Positions 1 to 6,930 of a DNA stretch of 10,152 nt are shown here, piece by piece (position 1 is the first letter of the stretch; the number at the start of each line of letters is the position of its first letter). Both the position numbers and the translations under genes were made by a program. Under the pieces are notes generated by a model. It was not told the DNA's origin and searched no databases. It was given only the letters and a program-made list of their open reading frames with translations. This DNA is from Acidimicrobiia bacterium UBA5794 (GTDB lineage: Bacteria > Actinomycetota > Acidimicrobiia > Spongiisociales > UBA5794): NCBI GenBank assembly GCA_002418265.1, contig DIDS01000029.1, forward strand, positions 1 to 10,152. Reading direction: 5' to 3'.

Positions 1-753
1 GGTGGTGTTCCAACCGTGTTCACCGATGTGGCGACATCGGAGTTGACGAAGTACGCCTCCAATGCGTTTCTGGCAGCCAAGCTCTCGTTCATCAACGAGA
101 TGGCCGACCTGTGCGAACAGACCGGGGCCTCGATCGAAGACGTCGCTACGGGGGTCGGGCTCGATTCACGCATCTCGGCATCGTTCCTCAACGCCGGACC
201 CGGATATGGAGGGTCGTGCTTCCCCAAGGACACACAGGCGCTGGTGCAAAGCGGTATCGAACACGGTTCGCCTTCTCGCATCGTCGCTGCAGCCGTTGAG
301 GTGAACGCCACACGCCGCCTGGCCATGATCGAAAGAATCGTCAACATCCTCGGTGGTGACATCACCGGACGGTCGATCGGGGTACTTGGCATCACCTACA
401 AGGCCAACACCGACGACCTTCGGGAAAGCCCTGCGGTGGAGATCGTCAGTGGACTCATCGAACGCGGTGCAGCCATAACCATCTACGACCCACAAGGAAT
501 GGACAACGCGGCCCGAGCGCTTCCGACCGCCACGTTTGCCTCCGACCCGTACGCAGCCATCGCCGGGGCGGACGTCGCCGTCATTCTCACGGAGTGGCCC
601 GAGTTCGCCGACCTCGACCTTGAGCGGGTTCGAAACGGCTTGGGGATCCCCCGTGTCATCGATCTGCGCAACCTGTTTCCCGTTGATGTGATGGCATCAG
701 CGGGCCTCGAATACCACTCCGTTGGAAGGCCCACGTCCATTCCACGTATCTGA
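1..753 (+). CDS. ugd: UDP-glucose 6-dehydrogenase, C-terminal part (5' end outside window)
   Basis: Oxidises UDP-glucose to UDP-glucuronate with two NAD+, a cytosolic step supplying acidic sugar for surface polysaccharides. The frame is open from base 1, so the N-terminal Rossmann domain lies outside; about 250 residues are visible, against roughly 430-440 for the family. The central helix reads TSELTKYASNAFLAAKLSF. The catalytic-cysteine motif is GYGGSCFPKD (Cys at visible residue 73). The C-terminal UDP-binding domain has GVLGITYKANTDDLRESPA, the family's 'LG.aFK.nTDDiReSPa' signature. A GTG at 16-18 is in frame but is not the start, because conserved sequence continues upstream of it. The stop at 751-753 lies inside a perfect palindrome. 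UDP-glucose rather than UDP-ManNAc or GDP-mannose dehydrogenase is favoured by the motif match, but close paralogues cannot be excluded from half a protein. Confidence 0.93.
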   Translation, partial: GGVPTVFTDVATSELTKYASNAFLAAKLSFINEMADLCEQTGASIEDVATGVGLDSRISASFLNAGPGYGGSCFPKDTQALVQSGIEHGSPSRIVAAAVEVNATRRLAMIERIVNILGGDITGRSIGVLGITYKANTDDLRESPAVEIVSGLIERGAAITIYDPQGMDNAARALPTATFASDPYAAIAGADVAVILTEWPEFADLDLERVRNGLGIPRVIDLRNLFPVDVMASAGLEYHSVGRPTSIPRI

Positions 754-766
754 TTCAGGTGAATCA
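751..766. promoter_or_regulatory. Perfect 7-2-7 palindrome over the ugd stop codon
   Basis: TGATTCA-GG-TGAATCA is an exact inverted repeat whose first three bases are the ugd stop. It could be an operator for a dimeric regulator of the downstream kor genes, or a small hairpin (6-bp stem, 4-base loop) at the ugd mRNA end. No T-run follows, so a standard intrinsic terminator is not supported. Function is inference. Confidence 0.4.
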
Positions 767-789
767 TCGCGAAAGGGAAAGGATGCGGC

Positions 790-808
790 CCAAGCGCAAT
801 ATGCTTGG
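790..808. other. Short inverted repeat in the ugd-korA gap
   Basis: CCAAGC and GCTTGG flank a 7-base spacer (GCAATAT), giving a 6-bp stem. The spacer and right arm contain TATGCT (800-805), which has the TAnnnT form of an actinobacterial -10 box, but I find no convincing -35 upstream. It may be a promoter with an overlapping operator, or a weak hairpin ending ugd transcription without a U-tract. Evidence is thin. Confidence 0.25.
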
Positions 809-897
809 TGAAGGCGCGGCAAACAAGCACACGGCGACAACAAGCAAACCATGACAAGCCGACCGCGCTGGAAATTTTTTTCATCAACATTCCCATG

Positions 898-902
898 AGG
901 AG
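898..902 (+). promoter_or_regulatory. Ribosome binding site of korA
   Basis: AGGAG lies 8 bases before the GTG at 911 and decides that start. Confidence 0.75.
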
Positions 903-910
903 CAGAGACG

Positions 911-2809
911 GTGTCGGACGAAACCCTGACCGAAGCGAAACCCGAATCGAAAGCAGAACCTGGTCCAGAGCCGCAACAGATCACTGACGTCGTCATCCGC
1001 TTCGCAGGAGATTCCGGTGACGGGATGCAGCTGGCAGGGACGCAGTTCACGGCAAGCTCTGCGCTCTTCGGAAATGATCTGGCCACGCTCCCGAACTTCC
1101 CCGCTGAGATCCGCGCCCCCGCCGGAACGATCGCAGGGGTTTCGTCCTTCCAGGTACACATTGCCGATTGGGATGTCCTGACGCCGGGTGACGACCCGGA
1201 TTGTCTGGTTGCGATGAACCCGGCAGCTCTCAAGGCACACCTCGGCGACCTCGTCAAGGGTGGACTCCTCATCATCAACTCGGACGCTTTCGAGGACCGC
1301 AACCTCGTCAAAGCTGGCTATGACTCCAATCCGCTCGACAACGGGACCCTCGACGCATACCAGGTCGTGACAGCACCCATGGATGAACTCACCAAGATCG
1401 CCGTGAAGGACTCCGGTGTCAAAGGTCGTGAAACACTTCGTTCCAAGAACTTCTTTGCCCTCGGGCTCATGTCTTGGATCTACACCCGGCCGCTCGAACC
1501 GGTGATCGACTGGATTGGAGACAAGTTCGGAACCGACACACCCGTTGGCAAGGCCAACGTGTTGGCGTTGAAGGCCGGATACAACTTTGGAATCACGACC
1601 GAGTCGTTCCACTACACCTTTGAGATCAAGCCTGCCTCTCTGCCCCCGGGTGAGTACACGAACGTCACCGGAAACACCGCAACAGCATGGGGCCTGGTCG
1701 CGGCGGCCGACAAGGCGAAACTTCCCCTGTTCATCGGTTCATACCCGATCACACCGGCGACGGCCATTCTTGAGGAGCTCGCACGTCACAAGAACTTCGG
1801 AGTCAAGACCTTCCAGGCTGAGGACGAGATTGCCGGAATCGGTTCTGCCGTCGGTGCTTCCTTCGCCGGACGACTCGCTGTCACGACCACGTCAGGCCCC
1901 GGTCTTGCCCTCAAATCTGAAATTTTGTCCCTCGCGACGATGATCGAACTCCCTCTGATTGTTGTGGACGTGCAGCGCGGTGGCCCATCAACGGGCCTGC
2001 CGACCAAGGTTGAGCAGTCCGATCTGCTGTTTGCCATGTACGGTCGACACGGGGAGGCCCCGCTGCCGATCGTGGCAGCGGCGGCACCCTCTGACGCTTT
2101 TGATGCCGCCTTTGAGGCGGCCAGGATCGCCCTCAAGTTCATGACACCGGTGATTCTGTTGACCGATGGATACATCGCAACGTCATCAGAACCGTGGAGG
2201 CTTCCCGACGTCGATGCATTGGCAGACATCTCGGTCCCGTTCGCCACACACACTGAGGAGGACGGTCCATTCCTGCCCTATCTGCGTGACCCGGTGACGT
2301 TGGCTCGACCCTGGGCCATTCCCGGCCAGGCAGGTATGGAGCATCGTGTCGGCGGTTTGGAGAAGGACGCAACCACCGGCAACGTCTCGTATGACCCGGA
2401 CAACCACGATGCAATGACCCGCACACGCATGGACAAGATCGCCCGCGTCGCCGATGACATCCCTGATGTCGAGGTCTACGGTGAGAGCGACGAACTGCTC
2501 GTTCTCGGATGGGGGTCAACCTATGGCGCGATTCGCACCGCGGTGAATCGGGTCAACAAGGCCGGGCGATCCGTTGCCCATGCACACCTGCGGTATCTCA
2601 ACCCGATGCCCCAGAACCTTGGTGAAGTGTTGAAGCGTTACAAGCAGGTGCTGATTCCTGAAATCAACATGGGGCAGCTGGCGACGCTCATCCGGGCCGA
2701 GTATCTCGTGCCGACGGTGTCGTACAACAAGGTGCAGGGTCAGCCGATGCGGGCACGCCAGATCGAAACATACATCAACAGACTCCTTGATGGGGAGGAC
2801 CTCACATGA
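911..2809 (+). CDS. korA: 2-oxoacid:ferredoxin oxidoreductase, fused gamma-alpha subunit (KorA)
   Basis: Large subunit of a cytosolic enzyme that decarboxylates a 2-oxoacid (probably 2-oxoglutarate) to its acyl-CoA and passes electrons to ferredoxin. The 632 residues fit the fused gamma-alpha form known from actinobacteria. An acidic Glu/Pro linker (about 1-23) precedes the gamma domain, which opens with DVVIRFAGDSGDGMQLAGTQF-like sequence at 26-46. The alpha domain carries SYPITPAT (277-284), QAEDEIAGIGSAVGA (from 302) and TTTSGPGLALKSE (from 325), all classic for pyruvate/2-oxoglutarate ferredoxin oxidoreductases. The C-terminal domain ends near YLVPTVSYNKVQGQPM. The GTG start is set by AGGAG 8 bases upstream. 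The gene overlaps korB by four bases. 2-Oxoglutarate is preferred by resemblance to mycobacterial KorA; pyruvate or branched-chain 2-oxoacids remain possible. Confidence 0.93.
   Translation: MSDETLTEAKPESKAEPGPEPQQITDVVIRFAGDSGDGMQLAGTQFTASSALFGNDLATLPNFPAEIRAPAGTIAGVSSFQVHIADWDVLTPGDDPDCLVAMNPAALKAHLGDLVKGGLLIINSDAFEDRNLVKAGYDSNPLDNGTLDAYQVVTAPMDELTKIAVKDSGVKGRETLRSKNFFALGLMSWIYTRPLEPVIDWIGDKFGTDTPVGKANVLALKAGYNFGITTESFHYTFEIKPASLPPGEYTNVTGNTATAWGLVAAADKAKLPLFIGSYPITPATAILEELARHKNFGVKTFQAEDEIAGIGSAVGASFAGRLAVTTTSGPGLALKSEILSLATMIELPLIVVDVQRGGPSTGLPTKVEQSDLLFAMYGRHGEAPLPIVAAAAPSDAFDAAFEAARIALKFMTPVILLTDGYIATSSEPWRLPDVDALADISVPFATHTEEDGPFLPYLRDPVTLARPWAIPGQAGMEHRVGGLEKDATTGNVSYDPDNHDAMTRTRMDKIARVADDIPDVEVYGESDELLVLGWGSTYGAIRTAVNRVNKAGRSVAHAHLRYLNPMPQNLGEVLKRYKQVLIPEINMGQLATLIRAEYLVPTVSYNKVQGQPMRARQIETYINRLLDGEDLT
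2792..2798 (+). promoter_or_regulatory. Strong ribosome binding site of korB
   Basis: GGGGAGG lies within the end of korA, 7 bases before the korB ATG. With the ATGA overlap this indicates coupled, near-equal synthesis of the two subunits. Confidence 0.8.
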
Positions 2810-3822
2810 CAGACACAGCACGCTACCAACGCTCAGACTTCCAGACGGATCAAGAAGTTCGTTGGTGTCCCGGATGCGGGGACTACACGATCCTTGCTTC
2901 GGTCCAGACCTATCTCGCTTCACTCGACATTGATCGTGACAAGCATGTGTTCGTTTCCGGCATCGGCTGTTCGAGCCGGTTCCCCTACTACATGAACACC
3001 TACGGGATGCATACCGTCCACGGGCGGGCGCCCACATTCGCCACCGGGGTCGCAGTGTCGAACCCTGAGCTCACGGTGTGGGTCATCACCGGTGACGGCG
3101 ACGGTCTTTCGATCGGCGGCAACCACCTCATCCATGCGCTGCGCAGGAACGTGAACCTCAACATCGTGTTGTTCAACAACCAGATCTATGGGCTCACGAA
3201 GGGCCAGTACTCCCCCACATCCGAGGTCGGGAAGAGAACGAAGACGTCACCGTCGGGTTCGATCGATCGACCCTTCAACCCGGTGAGCCTTGCGCTCGGT
3301 TCCGAGGCTGCATTTGTGGCGAGGACGCTCGACATGGAACGCAACCACACCATTGCGATGTTGAAGGCAATGCACGAGCACGAAGGTGCCGGTCTGCTTG
3401 AGATCTACCAGAACTGCAACGTGTTCAACGACAAGGCGTTCAGCGATCTCACGGACAAGGACACCCGTGACGGAAACCGCATCTGGCTCGAGGATGGCAA
3501 GCCGATCGTCTTTGGTCACAACAACGAATACGGCGTCGTTGTCGACTCCGAGGGTGCCAAGATTGTCGAAGTCGGCGTCGTTGGTCTCAACAACATCCAC
3601 GTCCACCATGCCGACGACCCCAACCCGGCGGTCGCCTTTGCGCTGTCGCGGATCTCCCAGGGCCCCTACGGCCCGACCCCGCTCGGGGTCTTCCGCAATG
3701 TCAAGGTGCCAAGCTACGGCAAGGTCCTCGAACAGCAGATTGCGGCAGCACAGGAATCAAAGGGCCCAGGCGACCTCGCCACCCTCATCCGCTCCCGCGG
3801 CACCTGGACCGTCGACGCGTAG
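2806..3822 (+). CDS. korB: 2-oxoacid:ferredoxin oxidoreductase, beta subunit (KorB), TPP and Fe-S binding
   Basis: Catalytic partner of KorA; holds thiamine diphosphate and probably one [4Fe-4S] cluster. The 338-residue protein has RWCPGCGDYTIL near the N-terminus (Cys21, Cys24), GIGCSSRFPYY (Cys55) and YQNCNVFND (Cys204). These are the four cysteines expected to ligate the cluster in this family. The TPP motif runs from GDGDG (96-100) to FNN (123-125), followed by QIYGLTKGQYSPTS, the usual substrate/TPP loop. It starts at ATG 2806, overlapping the korA stop as ATGA, with a strong ribosome site. No separate ferredoxin-like delta subunit follows, so a soluble ferredoxin is the likely acceptor, as in the two-subunit KorAB type. 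The substrate cannot be fixed from sequence alone; 2-oxoglutarate is most likely. Confidence 0.93.
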   Translation: MTDTARYQRSDFQTDQEVRWCPGCGDYTILASVQTYLASLDIDRDKHVFVSGIGCSSRFPYYMNTYGMHTVHGRAPTFATGVAVSNPELTVWVITGDGDGLSIGGNHLIHALRRNVNLNIVLFNNQIYGLTKGQYSPTSEVGKRTKTSPSGSIDRPFNPVSLALGSEAAFVARTLDMERNHTIAMLKAMHEHEGAGLLEIYQNCNVFNDKAFSDLTDKDTRDGNRIWLEDGKPIVFGHNNEYGVVVDSEGAKIVEVGVVGLNNIHVHHADDPNPAVAFALSRISQGPYGPTPLGVFRNVKVPSYGKVLEQQIAAAQESKGPGDLATLIRSRGTWTVDA

Positions 3823-3901
3823 CGCCGGCAACGTACTCCAACAAGTCCATGACTTAGTGGGGATCTGTAATAGATTGGGTCCAGCACAGCTCGTTGGCTA
3901 A

Positions 3902-3940
3902 ACAGATATCAGACAGATATCAGACAGATATCAGACAGAT
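3902..3940. repeat. 11-bp tandem repeat (3.5 copies) upstream of the SpoIID-SLH gene
   Basis: The unit ACAGATATCAG occurs at 3902-3912, 3913-3923 and 3924-3934, followed by a partial ACAGAT at 3935-3940, all without mismatch. Each full unit contains the palindrome GATATC (3905, 3916, 3927), so the cores recur about once per helical turn on one face of the DNA. It is AT-rich against its surroundings and ends 10 bases before the chosen GTG start at 3951. It could be a phased protein-binding site, a leader RNA element, or a slippage-prone repeat that tunes expression. Confidence 0.95.
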
Positions 3941-3950
3941 TGGTGGGTCC

Positions 3951-5873
3951 GTGCGAACCAAGCTCATACCGGCTCTCGTTATCGCGTTACTCGGGATATT
4001 TCCGGTTGCAACGGCCGTTGCGGCTCCGCCGGAAACAACGGTCTCGTTCGAGGGATCAGGGTTCGGTCACGGTGTTGGGGCAAGCCAGTACGGTGCCTAC
4101 GGACGGGCTCTCGACGGTCAGACATACCAACAGATTCTCGTCGGCCCAAACGGCTACTACCAAGGGGCAACGCTCAAGACGATGGGCGTCGACATCGTCG
4201 ATCCCGGAACGGTGTTCACCAACGTCGCCTCTGACGTCTCGGCGACCGTCTTTACCGTCAAACAGCTTTCGACCAATCCCGTCTCCGGTGTGCAGTTCGT
4301 CCGTGAAGCTCAGGGTGGGTCACCCCAAACGGTGGTTGTGCTCGGAAACAACGACACGGTCTCTGTCACCGACACCACGCCCGGCTCAAATCAGCCGGGT
4401 GGTTGCTCCGTTTCGTACATCCTGAGTGGCAACCCAATCGATCTTGGCATCGGGGGCTGCGATGTTACGCTGTCGCTCGTTGGGGGAAATACCAATCCCG
4501 ACTACCTCATCAGCGCCACGAACTGCCGCCGACTGAACGACTGCACCTTCGGATATGGCGTGGCGCTCCGATCCGTGGACAACGCAAGCTCACAGCGCAC
4601 GGTCTTTGACACCATCGGAGGCTGTGTTGGGTGTCCCGTCTGGCAGGGCTTCGACCTTGTCTTGGAGGCCACCCTCAACGACTACACACTCGGGATCAAA
4701 GAAGTGCCATACGCATGGCCAGCCGAGGCACTCAAAGCCCAGGCGATTGCCGCGCGCTCCTACGCTGCTTCCTTCGTTGCGGGTGTCGACCATCGGGCAC
4801 GAGGATGCTTTTGTGACGTGAGGAACGACTCGTCATCACAAGTGTTCGTTGGATGGACACAGAACAGAATCTATTGGGAGAACTGGGATGCCGCAACGCG
4901 GCAAACCAACGGCGTCGTCGTCAGCCACCCACAGGCGCCGGATCAGCAAATTGTCCGGGCGTACTACTCGTCGTCAAATGGCGGTGCATCGGAAGCGTCA
5001 GGAGAGAAGTGGAAGGAGCAACATCCGTACCTTGTCTCGATCCCTGATCCTTGGTCGCTGACGGCCCCCGACAACCAATACGCCTCCTGGTCGGTGCCCA
5101 CGACGGCCGGGGATCTCGTGTTGCGGGCTTGGGGGCAAGCAGCGAACTATGAATTGACCGACGCCGAAGTCATCGAAACCAACACGTCCGGAAGTGCGAA
5201 GACCATCCGATTCACCGCCAAGGATGCCAACGGCACCATCCACACGCGAGATTTCCCGGTTACCACCGTCTTTGGCTGGTACGAGTTGCCGAGCTGGTAT
5301 TTCACGATCAACGTTTCGGGTCTGTCTGGCACATTCGTCGATGACGACGGTTCGATATTTGAGGACGACGTTGAATGGTTGGCGGCCAAGGGCATCACGA
5401 AAGGCTGTACGGCGACCAAGTTCTGCGGCAGCTCCCCCGTCACCCGTGGTCAACTTGCGGCTCTCGTCCACCGGGCACTCGACCCTTATCTCTCTGTGGA
5501 CATGGGCAACGCGATCAGTTTCTCAGATACCGCTGGCACCGAGTTTGCAGCCGACATTGCATGGTTGAGTGCTGCAGGTATCACGATGGGTTGCGAGTCC
5601 GGCAAGTACTGCCCGCACCAGACAACAACTCGTGGACAGATGGCAGCATTCCTCCAGCGCGCATTCGGCGACCTGATTCCGGCACCGACACCGCAGCCAC
5701 ACGGGTTTGGCGACGTTGCCAGCAACACGTTCCAGACAAACATCCAGTGGCTCGCCGACACCGGGATCACGACGGGTTGTTCCACAACGGCATTCTGCCC
5801 CCTGGGCATCGTCAATCGATACCAGTTTGCAGCGTTCGTTCACCGAGCGTTCATCGCAGCAAGCCTCCCCTAG
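3951..5873 (+). CDS. Secreted SpoIID/LytB-domain protein with three C-terminal SLH-like repeats
   Basis: An exported cell-wall protein, probably acting on or anchored to peptidoglycan. From GTG 3951 it has 640 residues: a signal peptide (1 to about 25; MRTK, hydrophobic core, ending ATAVAA), then GSGFGHGVGASQYGAYGRA (36-53), a Cys-bearing insert, and the SpoIID core YTLGIKEVPYAWPAEALKAQA (from 245). Glu251 aligns with the catalytic Glu of SpoIID lytic transglycosylases. NDSSSQVFVGW and AYYSSSNGGASEASGEKW complete the core, followed by SLH-like repeats at about 461-510, 522-572 and 584-634. An in-frame TTG at 3894 would add 19 residues translated from the tandem repeat and bury the signal peptide, so I reject it; the ribosome site of the chosen start (GGTGGG) is weak and close. 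The GHGVG motif precedes the core, unlike Bacillus SpoIID, and has Ala where Met is usual. Sporulation is not implied. Confidence 0.88.
   Translation: MRTKLIPALVIALLGIFPVATAVAAPPETTVSFEGSGFGHGVGASQYGAYGRALDGQTYQQILVGPNGYYQGATLKTMGVDIVDPGTVFTNVASDVSATVFTVKQLSTNPVSGVQFVREAQGGSPQTVVVLGNNDTVSVTDTTPGSNQPGGCSVSYILSGNPIDLGIGGCDVTLSLVGGNTNPDYLISATNCRRLNDCTFGYGVALRSVDNASSQRTVFDTIGGCVGCPVWQGFDLVLEATLNDYTLGIKEVPYAWPAEALKAQAIAARSYAASFVAGVDHRARGCFCDVRNDSSSQVFVGWTQNRIYWENWDAATRQTNGVVVSHPQAPDQQIVRAYYSSSNGGASEASGEKWKEQHPYLVSIPDPWSLTAPDNQYASWSVPTTAGDLVLRAWGQAANYELTDAEVIETNTSGSAKTIRFTAKDANGTIHTRDFPVTTVFGWYELPSWYFTINVSGLSGTFVDDDGSIFEDDVEWLAAKGITKGCTATKFCGSSPVTRGQLAALVHRALDPYLSVDMGNAISFSDTAGTEFAADIAWLSAAGITMGCESGKYCPHQTTTRGQMAAFLQRAFGDLIPAPTPQPHGFGDVASNTFQTNIQWLADTGITTGCSTTAFCPLGIVNRYQFAAFVHRAFIAASLP
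5331..5852 (+). repeat. Three SLH-like protein repeats with conserved Cys pairs
   Basis: Within the SpoIID-SLH gene, three units share 'F.D....F..di.WLa..GIT.GC.....C....v.R.q.AA..hRA'. The first Cys of each pair falls at residues 486, 548 and 610, exactly 62 apart, and each pair is C-x5-C (486/492, 548/554, 610/616). SLH domains usually work in threes to bind wall-linked glycan, which suits a wall-attached protein. The Cys pairs suggest one disulfide per repeat (inference). Confidence 0.85.
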
Positions 5874-5907
5874 CGGTACGCCTCTCACTTGGACGGACAG
5901 TGGGCGG

Positions 5908-5913
5908 TAACCT
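5908..5913 (+). promoter_or_regulatory. Candidate -10 box for a leaderless GT2 transcript
   Basis: TAACCT has the TAnnnT form and ends 9 bases before the ATG at 5923. No good -35 is found at 17-bp spacing; a TTGGAC at 5889 is only 13 bp away. No Shine-Dalgarno sequence sits at usable spacing before the ATG. Together this fits transcription starting at or next to the start codon, which is common in actinobacteria, but rests on one weak hexamer. Confidence 0.3.
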
Positions 5914-5922
5914 GCGCTGGGA

Positions 5923-6930
5923 ATGAGCCAACCAACCGTTTCTGTCATCGTCGCGACCTTCAACGAGGAAGCCAACATCGACCATGTCCTCGATGTCGCT
6001 CTCTCTGAGGCGACCGTGGTTGAGGCTCTTGTGGCCGATGGAGGTTCGAGCGACGCCACCATCGGCCGTGTGCTCGCACGGTCAGAGATCGATCCACGGG
6101 TGCGTCTGCTCGACAACCCTGACCAGGGCCAGTCAGCCGGGTTGAACCGGGCGGCCAATCACGCGACCGGTGATCTCCTCGTTCGACTCGACGCCCACAC
6201 CCGATACGCAGACGACTATGTCGCAACATCACTCGCTTCGTGGGCTCCCGCAACCGCTGTGGGAGGACCGATGCTTGCCGAGGGCGACACAAAGTGGGCA
6301 CAAGCAGTCGCTCTTGCCATGAAGAATCCCCTTGCCATCGGTCCGGCGCGGTTCCGCCATGCCAACAAGGTCGAGGAAGTCGACACCGTCTATCTCGGGA
6401 CGTTTGAACGGGAACGGTTCCTCGACCTCGGTGGCTATCGGACATTTCCGAGCGGAACCGTCGAGGACACGGACTTCTACTCCCGATGGCGGGCTGCGGG
6501 TGGAACTGTCATCGTCAACCCGGCAATCGTGAGTTGGTACAAGCCGAGATCCACGTGGCGTGACATTCTCCGCCAATACTTCCGATATGGCGTCGGGAAG
6601 GCGGAATTGGTGTGGCTCAACGGGCGTCTGCCGACTCCCCGCCCTCTTGCACCGGTTGTGTTTGTTGCTGCCTTGGCTGTGACAGGACTGATCGCCATTG
6701 GCTGGAGACGGGCCGGGTGGACGTGGATCCCACTTGCGGCGTTGGGTGCCATCTGGGTCGGAGCGCTTGGATCGGTGGCTGCTCGAGCCAAGAAATTTCG
6801 TCTCCGCACCGCGATCGTGGCTGGAACCATGCATCTGGCATATGGTGCCGGATTCTGGAAAGGTCTCGTATCGGGCCGCCCGAAGGTCAAGACACTCGGA
6901 ATGGTCGAAACCTCAGACGTCTCGGACTGA
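5923..6930 (+). CDS. Membrane-associated family 2 glycosyltransferase (ExoA-like)
   Basis: A cytoplasm-facing GT-A glycosyltransferase that would add a sugar from a nucleotide donor to a lipid-linked or polysaccharide acceptor. In 335 residues the N-terminus reads VSVIVATFNEEANIDHVL (6-23), with VADGGSSDAT at 38-46 and the acidic donor-site motif RLDAHTRY (88-95, in place of DxD). LGGYRTFPSGTVEDTDFYSR (169-188) supplies the second acidic site, and RQYFRYGVGKA (217-227) is typical of the succinoglycan ExoA group. Two or three hydrophobic segments follow (about 243-260, 266-288 and possibly 297-313). An in-frame TAA at 5908-5910 rules out any start upstream of ATG 5923. It lies 49 bp after the SpoIID-SLH gene and overlaps the convergent SDR gene by 18 bp. 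Donor and acceptor are unknown. Confidence 0.9.
   Translation: MSQPTVSVIVATFNEEANIDHVLDVALSEATVVEALVADGGSSDATIGRVLARSEIDPRVRLLDNPDQGQSAGLNRAANHATGDLLVRLDAHTRYADDYVATSLASWAPATAVGGPMLAEGDTKWAQAVALAMKNPLAIGPARFRHANKVEEVDTVYLGTFERERFLDLGGYRTFPSGTVEDTDFYSRWRAAGGTVIVNPAIVSWYKPRSTWRDILRQYFRYGVGKAELVWLNGRLPTPRPLAPVVFVAALAVTGLIAIGWRRAGWTWIPLAALGAIWVGALGSVAARAKKFRLRTAIVAGTMHLAYGAGFWKGLVSGRPKVKTLGMVETSDVSD

Noticed and set aside
871..882. T7 run before korA as an intrinsic terminator
   Set aside because: No stable stem directly precedes it, and it lies only about 30 bases before the korA start, inside its leader.
805..987. Small plus-strand frame across the korA leader
   Set aside because: Runs into korA out of frame, has no ribosome site, and gives a basic low-complexity peptide.
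884..1612. Long minus-strand open frame opposite korA (about 242 codons)
   Set aside because: Lies wholly opposite strongly conserved korA sequence, has no recognisable motif, and is the usual by-product of high-GC codon use.
3843..3855. AAGTC-CAT-GACTT inverted repeat after korB as a terminator
   Set aside because: Only five pairs with a 3-base loop and no following T-run; could be chance.
3902..3940. Tandem repeat as a CRISPR array
   Set aside because: Units are 11 bp and contiguous with no spacers; there are no cas genes nearby.
3894..3950. N-terminal extension of the SpoIID-SLH gene from a TTG at 3894
   Set aside because: It would translate the tandem repeat and put 19 mostly polar residues before a clear signal peptide that begins at GTG 3951.
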